The notes beneath the pieces were generated by a model. That model had not been told where the DNA came from. It saw nothing but the letters and a program-made list of their open reading frames with translations, and ran no database searches. Below, one piece after another: positions 38,297-47,790 of a stretch of 64,000 nt of DNA (position 1 is its first letter; each line of letters starts with the position of its first letter). Source of the DNA: Rhizobium gallicum bv. gallicum R602sp. Its GTDB lineage: Bacteria > Pseudomonadota > Alphaproteobacteria > Rhizobiales > Rhizobiaceae. The stretch is taken from the NCBI RefSeq assembly GCF_000816845.1, contig NZ_CP006880.1, positions 2,046,001 through 2,110,000 on the forward strand. Reading direction: 5' to 3'. The position numbers were made by a program, and so were the translations under genes.

Positions 38297-38671
38297 ATGT
38301 TCGACCACGTTAAATTCGGAGCCAGCGACTATGCGGCGAGCAAAGTGTTCTTCCTCAAGGCACTTGAACCGCTCGGTGTTGCGGTTGTCTCGGAAGGACC
38401 GCCGACCTACGGTGTCGAGCTCAGCTCAAAGGGTAAGGCTTCATTGTGCATATTCAAAACCGAGGAAGCGCCGGCGCATCTTCACTTGGCATTCACTGCC
38501 GATAATCGCCAGCAAGTCGAAGCTTTCTATCGCGCAGCTCTGGAGGCAGGTGGCAAAGACAATGGTGCGCCTGGTCTGCGCCCGCACTACCACGCTAACT
38601 ACTATGCAGCTTTCGTTATCGGTCCGGACGGGCACAACATTGAAGTGGTTTGCCACAAACCCGAAGCCTAA
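38297..38671 (+). CDS. VOC (glyoxalase/bleomycin-resistance) family protein
   Basis: Vicinal-oxygen-chelate fold protein of 124 residues. The metal-binding pattern includes His in MFDHVKFGASDY, His in HLHLAFTADN and Glu in GHNIEVVCHKP. The start is fixed by a strong AGGAGG six to ten nt before the ATG at 38297. The function (dioxygenase, lyase or drug-binding) cannot be assigned from sequence. Confidence 0.88.
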   Translation: MFDHVKFGASDYAASKVFFLKALEPLGVAVVSEGPPTYGVELSSKGKASLCIFKTEEAPAHLHLAFTADNRQQVEAFYRAALEAGGKDNGAPGLRPHYHANYYAAFVIGPDGHNIEVVCHKPEA

Positions 38672-39126
38672 CTCTTCACATCGGGGAGCGCTCATGAGCG
38701 GGCATGGCTCACCTGCGACCGCCCCTACATCCGTCGACGGCGTCGCGGCAGCGTGACCAATCAACTATCTCTCGCCCATCCCCCGCCTGGCAGGTGATGA
38801 TGCTGCGTTTCGTCAAATCGACACCCAGTCGACCGACGGCCAGGTGCGCAACACCCCTCTGGCTGGATACGGTCACAGATACCGAGCATTCGGTACCGAG
38901 CACGACCGTCATGCGGCTCGCGGCAATAGTCGATGGAGCTTGCGTATCGTGGCTAGGAACCGTGAAGCCTCCGTATTCCGCAGCTCATATCCGTTTTCCG
39001 CAATATTTTGGCAGCCCTTCGGCCTCGATGCTGCAATTGCGTAGTGCGGCTTACCGGATTAGTTGACTAGAAATACTCAAGGAATATAGGCGCTTGCGTT
39101 TCAAGTCTCATAATCGAAACGTAATC
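38672..39126. other. Intergenic, no gene recognised
   Basis: About 455 bp after the VOC gene. Plus-strand frames are open but low in protein-like character. It should carry the start signals of the truncated adenylate-forming gene. Confidence 0.4.
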
Positions 39127-39918
39127 ATGCCCCTGACCGACATTGTTTCCGTAATCGCTCGCAGAGAAGATCGCACGGCGCTTCTTTTCGGCAGCGGACG
39201 GATCCTTTCCTACGCGGAACTCGACGAGCAAACGCGACGCTTCGCAAATCGGTTGGGACAGGGACAAAAGCGGCTTGTGGCGATTGCTGCAGAAGTCTCC
39301 GTGCATGCGATCGTCGCCTATCTCGCAGCACTGAGGGCGGGACACGCGATCGCCATGCTGCCACCCTGTGATGAGAGGCCGTGGGATGATTTTCTTAACG
39401 CCTTCCAACCGGATTTCATCTTCCGTCCAGCCAATGGCCACTGGCGTCTGATCGAGGAGGTCCGGCCTGGTAATGGCAGCCAGGGGATCCACCCTGATCT
39501 CGCCCTGCTGCTCATGACATCAGGGAGTTCGGGCACTGCCAAAGCAGTGCGTCTTTCCTTTGCTAATCTCGACGCCAACTTACGCTCGATCGCGGCTTAC
39601 CTCGAACTCTCATCCACCGATCGTACCGCATTGGTCCTACCCCTCCACTATTCTTACGGACTGTCGATCCTGAATTCCCATCTGATTGCGGGCGGCAGCG
39701 TTTTCTTTCCCGGCATTTGTGTAATGGACGGCGACTTCGCCCGCATCATCGACGAGAGCAACTGCACAAATCTCTCTGGCGTACCCTATACCTATGAACT
39801 CGGATCGTACTGTATCCACCTTTTGTTCCTGTGGATAATTCAGACCGTGTTTGTGCCGTCTTCCATCGCGCGCGTTGATCACCATTATCATTGTCAGCAT
39901 CGCTTCACTTATTGCTAG
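39127..39918 (+). pseudogene. Truncated adenylate-forming enzyme (AMP-binding N-terminal part)
   Basis: The first about 225 residues match AMP-binding acyl/aryl ligases: SYAELDEQTRRFANRLGQGQ and the phosphate-binding A3 loop LLLMTSGSSGTAKAVRLS near residue 140, then LPLHYSYGLSILNSHLIAGG. After GVPYTYELGSYC near 39800 the similarity stops abruptly and an unrelated tail runs to a stop at 39918. The ATP and catalytic motifs A5-A10 and the C-terminal lid are missing, so the product cannot be a full ligase. Confidence 0.78.
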
Positions 39919-40589
39919 CAATCTGATGTCAAAGATAAAGCTTTTGTCCCTGCTCGTGGAGCGACTAAGCTTCAATGCAGCCGAGGCCACCGTCGCCTGT
40001 CGGCCCTCCCGGCGACAATAAGCGCAGGAGGCTCGAGAGCTGATTAAAGGTGCTCGCCTGAATGAAATGGAATTCGACGGAAGCGGGGTATACCGCCTTC
40101 ACGCGGCAAGGACTCGTCTAAGAGAGGTCAAAGGCGAGCCCAAGCCATGAGTACCGGGGGATAACCCCTTGGCACTTGGGGATCACGCAGTTTCAGTAGC
40201 TGTGGAAGCCCGAAAGGCGTGATCCCATAATAAACGCCCAGTGGAAGGGAAGGTTCCGTGCGATCGACCAGAAGAGAAATCCGCTCTTGCGAAAATCTAC
40301 GACAATCTACGACATTCAGGGGCTGGTGTATCCTATCATCATCGGTGCGCCGGCGAGCAGCTGGTAACGCGGCGCAGGGGGAGATCCTCCTTGGCCGGCA
40401 TAACGTGGGAAATAACCCCGACCCTCAAATCCTAAGCGGAATCTCGAAATCTGATGGATGCAGCTGCCCTGATCAGTATGATGCGGGGCCTCGCGCTCAT
40501 CGCATCAACGCGAGCCCTTTCGCACCGCGCGACAGGACAGGGAGCTAGCTCTGTTCCTGCCACTCACCAGTCGAATCAAAGTGAGCAAA
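39919..40589. other. Unassigned stretch with hairpins
   Basis: About 670 bp following the truncated ligase. Short frames look partly coding (for example ELIKGARLNEMEFDGSGVYR near 40040), but I recognise no family. Several inverted repeats occur at 40155-40226. It may be the debris of a mobile element that cut the ligase gene. Confidence 0.35.
40178..40226. repeat. 10-bp perfect inverted repeat with alternative pairings
   Basis: GGGATCACGC (40178-40187) pairs with GCGTGATCCC (40217-40226) across a 29-nt loop. Just upstream GGGG-ATAA-CCCC forms a small hairpin, whose CCCC could instead pair with the GGGG at 40178-40181. Mutually exclusive stems like these occur in structured leaders, but also by chance in GC-rich DNA. 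Confidence 0.4.
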
Positions 40590-40829
40590 CTAGCTGAAAC
40601 GGCTAAGTCCGATCCCCGCGTCCCTTTCGGGAGTGGTACCAGGTGCTTCGGACGCCGAATGCCTCTCACTCAGGGCATCGATAATCTCCATGGCGGTGGA
40701 TTCATCAAGGCGTGTGAGCGGCAAAATTTCAGCAATGACAGCGACCTTGTGCGTTTGCGTATGGACAATCGACCAGCTGCCATCCCCGTCGCGTCTGGCG
40801 TAATACTGCGGGCGTATTTTCATATTCAC
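40590..40829 (-). CDS. Hypothetical protein, 79 aa
   Basis: Small protein with KIRPQYYARRDGDGSWSIVH then KVAVIAEILPLTRLDESTA, which looks like a compact beta-alpha fold. It starts 3 nt after the end of the neighbouring 73-residue gene on the same strand, so the two probably form one unit. No family is recognised. Confidence 0.6.
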   Translation of the reverse strand: MNMKIRPQYYARRDGDGSWSIVHTQTHKVAVIAEILPLTRLDESTAMEIIDALSERHSASEAPGTTPERDAGIGLSRFS

Positions 40830-40831
40830 GT

Positions 40832-41053
40832 CTACCTCTGTTTCTCGGCAATACTCGTGAGTAACTGTTCCAAGCTGTCTTCGTTCCTGACGCCGTGCTG
40901 ATAGAAATAGATGATCTGGGTTGCGAGTTCGTCGCAGGCGTCGTCACGCGTTATGTGCCCGGCCGCGCAAATATGATCGAAGACTCTTTTGCAGATCACA
41001 ATATCTTCGTTCTGCAATGGTGCATCGTTGGCGGCGAAATCATCTCTGGTCAT
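40832..41053 (-). CDS. Hypothetical protein, 73 aa
   Basis: Small acidic, helix-rich protein (RVFDHICAAGHITRDDACDE, ATQIIYFYQHGVRNEDSLEQ) without a recognised family. It precedes the 79-residue gene by 3 nt. Protein-like composition and pairing argue for a real gene; such small rhizobial pairs often lie on plasmids. Function unknown. Confidence 0.6.
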   Translation of the reverse strand: MTRDDFAANDAPLQNEDIVICKRVFDHICAAGHITRDDACDELATQIIYFYQHGVRNEDSLEQLLTSIAEKQR

Positions 41054-41598
41054 GGTGCAACACTCCCAAGAAGATGGGTTATTTTCGAAGATCGATCCTG
41101 AACGCAGGATGAAAGGTTAATCGCTATGCAGCGATCTGCTCGTTCGTATAGCTCTTCGACCTTCTGGATGCCTCTCGCGCCGTATGCCCAGCCGTAGAGA
41201 GGCAGGATGTTCTGCTTCTGCCAAGGGATGGTATTAATCGCCCATCGCCACTGGCGGGCGCACGATCGGCTGGGGAGGTTGAGATAAATGCGCCCCGATT
41301 ATCGGCTGAGACCGGTTGGGAGATTATGCGTGCTCTTGCCATCATGGAGGAGCACAAGATGCTCTTCACGATTTACTTCCCCTCGATGATACCTGGATCG
41401 ACACGGTCACAATGGTCGTTGAACAGTGGTGCAATTTCATCGTGTTCCAATAGGAAGCGGCTGTGGCCGTTTAGCGATGACGACCGCCGTTAGTCTCGCA
41501 ATCGGTGGCGAGCATTCGTCTAGCACTCTTTCCAGCGAGGCGACGACGCTGTAGGGTCGCGCGAACGTGCGCCCGACCATCCCACTCGGAGGCTTTGT
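41054..41598. other. Intergenic, nothing recognised
   Basis: About 545 bp between the divergent hypothetical pair and the dienelactone hydrolase. Frames are short, and I see no known domain or strong signal. Confidence 0.4.
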
Positions 41599-42180
41599 AT
41601 GGCCGAGATCTTGTTGTTCCACCACGCACAGGGGCTGACCCCGGGTGTGTGCGCCTTCGCCGACGACCTGCGGGCTACCGGTCACATCGTGCACACTCCG
41701 GACCTGTTCGACGGACGCACATTCCAGAGCATCGATGAGGGTCTCGCCTACATCAGTGAGATCGGATTCGACGACATGCGGGAGCGCGGCGTCAGCGTCG
41801 CCGACGAGCTGCCTCCCGAGCTCGTCTATGCCGGGTTCTCGTTCGGTGTGCTGCCGGCGCAGAAGCTGGCACAGACACGGCCCGGAGCACGCGGAGCCCT
41901 CCTCTTCCATTCTTGCCTGCCGATCAGTGGCGAGTGGGCCTTCGGACCTTGGCCAGACGGCGTCGCGGTCCAGATTCACGGCAAGGAAAACGACCCGATC
42001 TTCGTCGGCGAGGGCGACATAGACGCCGCCCGCGAGATCGTGGAGAAGGTCGAGGACGCGGAGCTTTTCCTGTACCCTGGTGATCAGCACTACTTCGCCG
42101 ACAGCTCGCTCCCATCGTATGACGCGAATGCAACCGCACTACTCACCATTCGAGTGCTTGAGTTCCTGGATCGCGTTTGA
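41599..42180 (+). CDS. Dienelactone hydrolase family protein
   Basis: Alpha/beta hydrolase of 193 residues. The strand-turn LLFHHAQGLTPGVCAFADDL opens the fold. The nucleophile elbow reads YAGFSFGVLPAQ near residue 80, with Ser where dienelactone hydrolase has Cys, and the acid and His parts are in HGKENDPIFVG and YPGDQHYFAD. It therefore probably acts as a serine esterase or lactonase. It stands alone. Confidence 0.88.
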   Translation: MAEILLFHHAQGLTPGVCAFADDLRATGHIVHTPDLFDGRTFQSIDEGLAYISEIGFDDMRERGVSVADELPPELVYAGFSFGVLPAQKLAQTRPGARGALLFHSCLPISGEWAFGPWPDGVAVQIHGKENDPIFVGEGDIDAAREIVEKVEDAELFLYPGDQHYFADSSLPSYDANATALLTIRVLEFLDRV

Positions 42181-42329
42181 TCCATAATATCGTGACACGA
42201 CTGAATTATCTGCGGGCTTCGAACGTTTCTAATGTTCTTTTTCTGAACCTTGTAGACACCCATGGCTGCCGAAATCGGATGAGACTCGAGCCGTCACCTG
42301 AAGCCCGACCGTCAACTCCTCAAGGCAGG

Positions 42330-42590
42330 CTTCACCCTGCGTATCCGCCGCACCGGCGAGATCTTGATACAGACGGTAAAGGCGACAATGCGTCTGACGC
42401 CGGTGGCGGTCAATTGCAGTTCGATCATCTGCTCGACAGACATCAGCTCGCCGCGGTCGCGCGGCCACTGCGCTTGGTTGAAACCAGTCGAAGCAGCCAT
42501 GGGCATCGTTGGCATTCTTCTGTTGCGGATAAAGAAGAACAAATCCGCGCTGGGCAGCGAGCCTGGAAAACCGCTTGCAGCGTCGAAATG
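42330..42590 (-). pseudogene. PHB-depolymerase-like esterase fragment
   Basis: Minus-strand pieces in different frames match the LpqC/PHB-depolymerase family: FSRLAAQRGFVLLYPQQKNA, then CFDWFQPS, then AQWPRDRGELMSVEQMIELQ and a decayed version of the VTGLSAGG elbow. Neither the oxyanion loop before nor the C-terminal part after is present. Confidence 0.65.
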
Positions 42591-42739
42591 ATCGCTGCGA
42601 TTTGCTGCGCTGTCCTGCGCCCCTTTCCGCCGTGGTGACCGTGATGCCGGGTTTCGGTCTGCACGAGATCGAACCGCAGGCCAATGGCGAAAAGATCGTC
42701 AATGTCGCAATCACAAGGGGCGAACAGCCTGATTTTTAA

Positions 42740-42797
42740 GCCAATTTGGCGCTTGACACTTTTTTAGGCGCTCCTTATGTTTTTTGAACCAACTGGT
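42740..42797 (+). promoter_or_regulatory. Promoter and two palindromes of the BMP-transporter operon
   Basis: TTGACA (42753-42758), a 17-nt spacer and TATGTT (42776-42781) form a good sigma-70 promoter 37 nt before the first gene. A palindrome GCCAA-T-TTGGC (42740-42750) abuts the -35 box and ACCA-AC-TGGT (42788-42797) lies just after the -10 box, flanked by T and A runs. Their placement suggests operators for a repressor, probably of the GntR or LacI type; the regulator is not in the window. Confidence 0.65.
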
Positions 42798-42817
42798 AAA
42801 AAAAGGGGAGCAAATCA

Positions 42818-43801
42818 ATGACCAGAGACATCTTGATTTCACGCCGTGCAGTGATTGCATCAGGCATTGCCCTCGGGGTCAGCGGGTTCGCCCCGCTGGC
42901 AAGAGCGGCCCCGATGAAGGTTGCCGGTATTCATGCCTCGCCGGTCGAGAACGCTTGGAATTCCTGTCTGCATAAAGCCTTGCAGGATGCAGCCAAGGAA
43001 GGCGTCATCGAATATGTCTTCTCCGAGGGAGTTTCCGGCACCGACTATCCGCGCGCCATGCGCGAATATGCCGAACAGGGCAACAAGTTGATCATCGGCG
43101 AGGCCTATGCCGTCGAAAAAGAAGCGCGGCAGGTGGCCGCCGACTATCCGGACACGGCCTTTGTGTTGGGGTCGAGCGGCACTGAGGCCGGCGGCAATTT
43201 CGGCGTCTTCGGAACCTGGAACCATGACGGGGCCTATCTTGCCGGGATGCTGGCCGGCAAGATGACCAAATCCAATATCGTCGGTTCTGTCGGCGCGATT
43301 CCGATCCCCGAAGTCAACATGCTGATCAATGCCTTCGCGGAAGGCGTCAAGGCCGTCAATCCCGATGCAAAGCATCTGGTTTCTTTCATCGGCACCTTCT
43401 TCGATCCGCCGAAGGCCCGCGAAGCCGGCCTTGCTCAGATCGACGCCGGCGCCGACATTCTTTTCGGCGAGCGCATCGGCACAGCGGACGCCGCGAAGGA
43501 ACGCGGCATCAAATCGGTGGGCTCGCTGATCGACTACACGCCGCGCTATCCGGACACCGTGTTCGCCAATGCCATGTGGTACTTCCGCCCGATCCTCAAT
43601 GCGGCAATCGCCGATGTCGCAGCCGGCAAGCCGGTCGGCAAGAACTACACCCTTTATGGCCTGATGAAGGAAGGCGGCAGCGATATCGTCTTCGTCAAAG
43701 GGGTGGCACCAGCCGACGCCGAAGCTGCGATGGAAGCCAAGCGGGCGGAAATAAAGGCTGGCACCTTCGAAGTCCCGAAGATGATGGACGAGCCCAAGTA
43801 A
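42818..43801 (+). CDS. BMP-family ABC transporter substrate-binding protein
   Basis: Basic-membrane-protein type periplasmic protein of 327 residues; relatives bind nucleosides or purines. The N-terminus (ISRRAVIASGIALGVSGFAP) has a twin-arginine-like R-R followed by a hydrophobic segment, with cleavage near residue 30. Typical motifs: VAADYPDTAFVLGSSG, FGTWNHDGAYLAGMLAGKMT. AGGGGAG lies 7 nt before the ATG. It heads a six-gene operon. Confidence 0.92.
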   Translation: MTRDILISRRAVIASGIALGVSGFAPLARAAPMKVAGIHASPVENAWNSCLHKALQDAAKEGVIEYVFSEGVSGTDYPRAMREYAEQGNKLIIGEAYAVEKEARQVAADYPDTAFVLGSSGTEAGGNFGVFGTWNHDGAYLAGMLAGKMTKSNIVGSVGAIPIPEVNMLINAFAEGVKAVNPDAKHLVSFIGTFFDPPKAREAGLAQIDAGADILFGERIGTADAAKERGIKSVGSLIDYTPRYPDTVFANAMWYFRPILNAAIADVAAGKPVGKNYTLYGLMKEGGSDIVFVKGVAPADAEAAMEAKRAEIKAGTFEVPKMMDEPK

Positions 43802-43809
43802 TTCGACCG

Positions 43810-45222
43810 ATGCGCCGTGACGCGACCGACCTGGCACAGGCGATCAGGAATGGCGGCCTGACCTCTGTCGACGCGATGCAGGCCTCGCTTGCCTCGGCGG
43901 GGGACCATAAAACCTTCGGCACCATTGCTCATCTCGACGAAGCGTTGGGCATGGCGTCGGCCGAAGCCGTGGATCAAGAACGGCGCGTGAAGCCGGGCCG
44001 CTTTGCTGCCCGGCCGTTTGCCGGCGTGCCGACGCTGGCGAAGGATCTGGGCGGTCCTTTCGAAGGCTTGCCGGTAACGTCCGGGTCACGTCTCTTCAAA
44101 CGAGCGGGCAGCGAGCCGGATTCGGATCTCGCCAGCCGCTTCCGCGCAGCGGGTTTCTGCCTGTTTGGGGTGACGACAAGCCCGGAATTCGGCCTTTCGC
44201 TGGCGAGCGAACCGGCGGCTGGGCCGATCTGCCGCAACCCGCTCGATCCGGCGCGCACGCCCGGCGGTTCCTCCGGCGGCGCAGCAGCGGCGGTCGCAGC
44301 CGGCATTGTAGCGATTGCCCACGCAACGGATGCGGGCGGTTCCATCCGCGTGCCGGCGGCGTGCTGCGGTCTTGTCGGCTTGAAGCCAAGCCGCGGCGCC
44401 ATGCCCGCCGGCCCATCCTTCGGCAATCATCTCGGCGGCATCGCCAGCGAACTTGCCGTCTGTCGCTCGGTGCGGGATACAGCGCTGATTTTCGATACGC
44501 TGCGCGGTAAGGCAAAGGGACCGTTCCCCGATCCGGAGACCGCGGCGGACAGAGGTGGCCGGTTGCGGGTCGGTCTGCTGGCCGAGACCGGGTCAAAATA
44601 TCCGACGGATAGTAAGCGGCTCGAAGCGATCAAGGATGCTGCGCTCACGCTGGAGGCGGATGGACATCACATCGTCCCGCTCGGCTGGGCCGAATTCGAG
44701 CAAAGCGTCGATGCCAGCGGTCGCGCGCTCGGCGACATCATCGCAGTCAATCTCGCAACCTTCATCGATACGCTCGGACTCGATATTTCACGCGCCGAGC
44801 CGTTGACCCAGGCATTCATTGAACGCGGTCACGCGCTCACGGGACCGACACTCTGGGCTTCGCTGAATGGCGCCGTGCACACCAGCCGCGCGCTTTGGAC
44901 TATCTTCGACAGGGTCGATTGCCTGTTGATGCCGATGCTTGCGAAGGCGCCCCTTGCGATCGGGTCATTTCCGTTCGATCATGGTGATACCGAGCTGCAG
45001 CTTGAGCGGATGGCTGCCTTTGCTCCACTTGCATCTCTCGCCAATATTTCAGGATTTCCGGCCTTGACCCTGCCCTTTGGAACCGATGCGGACGGCTTGC
45101 CCCTACCGGTCCAGATCATGGCTCCGATGGGCCACGAGCCGCTTTTGCTGTCACTCGCCGCACGATTGGAGGCCGAGGAACGCTGGCAGCATCGCTTTCC
45201 GGTGGCAGGGCTTGCAGCATGA
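43810..45222 (+). CDS. Amidase (amidase-signature family)
   Basis: Hydrolase of 470 residues with the Ser-cisSer-Lys triad: Lys in PTLAKDLGG near residue 80, the Ser-cisSer segment in GGSSGGAAAAVAAG near 155, and the nucleophile in DAGGSIRVPAACCG near 180. The ATG at 43810 lies 8 nt after the binding-protein gene; the longer frame overlaps it. It probably cleaves an amide of the compound imported by this operon. Confidence 0.92.
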   Translation: MRRDATDLAQAIRNGGLTSVDAMQASLASAGDHKTFGTIAHLDEALGMASAEAVDQERRVKPGRFAARPFAGVPTLAKDLGGPFEGLPVTSGSRLFKRAGSEPDSDLASRFRAAGFCLFGVTTSPEFGLSLASEPAAGPICRNPLDPARTPGGSSGGAAAAVAAGIVAIAHATDAGGSIRVPAACCGLVGLKPSRGAMPAGPSFGNHLGGIASELAVCRSVRDTALIFDTLRGKAKGPFPDPETAADRGGRLRVGLLAETGSKYPTDSKRLEAIKDAALTLEADGHHIVPLGWAEFEQSVDASGRALGDIIAVNLATFIDTLGLDISRAEPLTQAFIERGHALTGPTLWASLNGAVHTSRALWTIFDRVDCLLMPMLAKAPLAIGSFPFDHGDTELQLERMAAFAPLASLANISGFPALTLPFGTDADGLPLPVQIMAPMGHEPLLLSLAARLEAEERWQHRFPVAGLAA

Positions 45223-46751
45223 CAATTCCGGTTCTCGAAATCGAAGGCGTCAGCAAGCGCTTCGGCACAAATCTGGCCAATGACGCCATCTCGCTGACGC
45301 TTGCCAAGGGCGAAATCGTAGCCCTGCTTGGCGAAAACGGCGCGGGCAAGACCACGCTGATGAGCATCCTCTTCGGTCATTATATGCCGGATGCCGGCCG
45401 GATTCTGATCGACGGGACCGAACTCCCGCAGGGCAAGCCGCGCGCCGCGATCCGCGCCGGCGTGGGCATGGTCCACCAGCATTTCTCGCTGGCGCCCAAT
45501 CTGACCGTTCTCGAAAACGTCATGACCGGTACGGAAAATCTCTGGTCCTGGCGTTCGGGCACATCCGCCGCGCGCAAAAAGCTTCTAGCCATTTCTGAGC
45601 GCTTTGGTCTCAAGGTCGATCCGGGCGCGCGTCTTGGCGACCTGTCGGTCGGCGAGCAGCAGCGCGTCGAGATCCTCAAGGCGCTCTATAGCGACGCCCG
45701 CATCCTGATCCTTGACGAGCCAACGGCGGTACTGACCAATATCGAGGCCGAAAAGTTATTTACGACACTGAAGGAAATGGCCCGCCAAGGCCTCTCGCTG
45801 ATCTTCATCTCCCACAAGCTCGATGAGGTGATGGCTGCGGCCGACCGTATCGTCGTCTTGCGCAGCGGCAAGATGGTTGCCGAACGCAGGGCATCCGAAA
45901 CCAGCAAGGCCGAACTGGCCGAGCTGATGGTCGGCCGCCGCGTAACGCGGCCGGTACGCGAGCCATCGACGCCCGGCATGGTCGCGCTGGAGGCCGCCGA
46001 TGTCACGGTGAAGATCGACGGCGTCGAGCGACTGAAGTCCGTCCGCTTCCATCTGCGCGAAGGCGAAATCCTCGGCATCATCGGTGTCTCGGGCAATGGC
46101 CAGGCAGCGCTGGCGCATCTTCTCTCCGGCACGCTCTCGCGCTCATCCGGCGACCTCCTGCTTTTCGGGGAACCTATCGGCAATCTCGGCGTAGGCGATG
46201 TCGTCAATGCCGGCATTGGCCGCATTCCGGAAGACCGCAATGAGGAAGGCGTGATCGGCGAAATGGCGATCTGGGAAAATACCGTGCTGGAGCGCATTTC
46301 CTCGCCGGCGTTTTCGCAACGTGGGCTTGTGAGCCGCAAGGCAGGCATGGCCTTTGCCAAGGAGATCATCGACCAATTCGACGTCCGCGGCGGCAGCCCT
46401 GCAAGCCGCGCGCGGCTGCTTTCGGGCGGCAATATGCAAAAGCTTATCCTCGGCCGCAATCTGCACCGGCGGCCGCGCATCCTGATCGCGGCCCAGCCGG
46501 CGCGCGGCCTCGATGAAGGTGCCGTGGCAGCCGTACATGCGCGTCTTCTGGAGGCTCGCCGGCAAGGGACCGCTGTGCTTTTGATCTCGGAGGATCTGGA
46601 CGAGGTGATCGCGCTTGCCGATCGCATTCAGGCGATCGTGGGCGGCAGGCTTTCGCCACCCGTCGAAGCTGAAGTCGCAGACGCACGCGAACTCGGACTG
46701 ATGATGGCCGGTGAATGGCAGCAATCCCCAGAGGCCGATCATGCGGTTTGA
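45219..46751 (+). CDS. ABC transporter ATP-binding protein, double-domain (nucleoside type)
   Basis: ATPase of 510 residues with two nucleotide-binding domains, as in RbsA/YufO-type importers. The first is canonical (Walker A GENGAGKTT, signature LSVGEQQRVE, Walker B LILDEPTAVL). The second lacks a classical Walker A (GVSGNGQAAL) and has QPARGLDEG at the D-loop, which is typical for this family. It overlaps the amidase by 4 bp and the next permease by 11 bp. Confidence 0.93.
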   Translation: MTIPVLEIEGVSKRFGTNLANDAISLTLAKGEIVALLGENGAGKTTLMSILFGHYMPDAGRILIDGTELPQGKPRAAIRAGVGMVHQHFSLAPNLTVLENVMTGTENLWSWRSGTSAARKKLLAISERFGLKVDPGARLGDLSVGEQQRVEILKALYSDARILILDEPTAVLTNIEAEKLFTTLKEMARQGLSLIFISHKLDEVMAAADRIVVLRSGKMVAERRASETSKAELAELMVGRRVTRPVREPSTPGMVALEAADVTVKIDGVERLKSVRFHLREGEILGIIGVSGNGQAALAHLLSGTLSRSSGDLLLFGEPIGNLGVGDVVNAGIGRIPEDRNEEGVIGEMAIWENTVLERISSPAFSQRGLVSRKAGMAFAKEIIDQFDVRGGSPASRARLLSGGNMQKLILGRNLHRRPRILIAAQPARGLDEGAVAAVHARLLEARRQGTAVLLISEDLDEVIALADRIQAIVGGRLSPPVEAEVADARELGLMMAGEWQQSPEADHAV

Positions 46752-47790
46752 GCGTCGCGAGCATCGTCCACTTTATCTTCTCGTTCTGACGCCGCTGCTC
46801 GCCGTGGTCGCAGCGCTGGCTCTCTCCGGCATTTTGATCGCGATCGCCGGTGCCCCTGTATTTGAGGCCTATTGGCGCATCCTAACGGGCGCCTTCGGCT
46901 CGCGGCTTTCGGCAACCGAGACATTGACGCGGGCCACGCCGCTGATGCTAACCGGGCTTGCCGCCGCCGTCGCCTTCCGGGCGAGGCTCTGGAACATCGG
47001 CGCCGAGGGTCAGTTCTATCTCGGTGCCATCGCGGTTGCCGCAGCGAGTGCCAAGCTTTTCGGCACTCTCCCCGCTCCGGCTCTTATTCCCTTGCTGCTG
47101 CTTGTCGGTGCCGTCGCAGGTATGGTCCTGATCCTCATTCCGCTGTGGCTGCGCCTGCGCTTTTCGGTCGATGAGGTCGTGACCAGTCTGCTCATGAACT
47201 TCGTCGCCCTGCTCTTCGTCTCGATGCTGATCGACGGGGTGCTCAAGGATCCGCTCGCTTTCGGCTGGCCGCAGTCGCAATCGGTCAGCGATCACGCCAT
47301 GCTGCCGAAGCTGGTTGCCCGCTCCCGCCTGCATATCGGCCTTGCGATCGCGATTGCGCTGGCGATCATCGTCCATTTCATCCAGTCGCGCACCGTGTTC
47401 GGCATGCAATCGCGCGCCGCCGGGCTCAATCCGGCCGGCGCTGTTTTCGCCGGCGTTCAGCTTGGCAGAACGCTGGTGAAGGTCGCCTGCCTGTCAGGTG
47501 GGCTGGCGGGCCTCGCCGGAGCGATCGAGGTCATGGGCGTCAAGGGTTATGTGACGACCGACCTGTCGCCCGGTTTCGGCTATTCCGGCATCGTTGTCGC
47601 GATGCTTGCCAACCTCAATCCACTCGGCGTCGTCTTCGCCGCCATTTTCACGGCTATGATGTTCGTGGGCGCGGATGGCATGAGCCGTGGTCTCGGCATC
47701 CCGACCTATATCGCCGATGTCACGGTGGCGCTGTCGCTGCTGACGATGCTGATCGCATTGTTCTTCACCCAATACAGGATCCGGCGATGA
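46741..47790 (+). CDS. ABC transporter permease (BMP/YufP type)
   Basis: Membrane subunit of 349 residues with about eight hydrophobic segments. The conserved core includes LLTGLAAAVAFRARLWNIGA-like sequence near residue 75 (AFRARLWNIGAEGQFYLGAI) and FGYSGIVVAMLANLNPLG near 275. The start at 46741 overlaps the ATPase by 11 bp. It pairs with the next permease. Confidence 0.92.
   Translation: MRFERREHRPLYLLVLTPLLAVVAALALSGILIAIAGAPVFEAYWRILTGAFGSRLSATETLTRATPLMLTGLAAAVAFRARLWNIGAEGQFYLGAIAVAAASAKLFGTLPAPALIPLLLLVGAVAGMVLILIPLWLRLRFSVDEVVTSLLMNFVALLFVSMLIDGVLKDPLAFGWPQSQSVSDHAMLPKLVARSRLHIGLAIAIALAIIVHFIQSRTVFGMQSRAAGLNPAGAVFAGVQLGRTLVKVACLSGGLAGLAGAIEVMGVKGYVTTDLSPGFGYSGIVVAMLANLNPLGVVFAAIFTAMMFVGADGMSRGLGIPTYIADVTVALSLLTMLIALFFTQYRIRR

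Noticed and set aside
38704..39066. Plus-strand 120-codon frame after the VOC gene
   Set aside because: No ribosome site and no domain; several frames here are open only because of base composition.
41124..41369. Minus-strand frame ending SKSYTNEQIAA, reminiscent of IS3 orfA
   Set aside because: The similarity is at the wrong end of the frame and only a few residues long.
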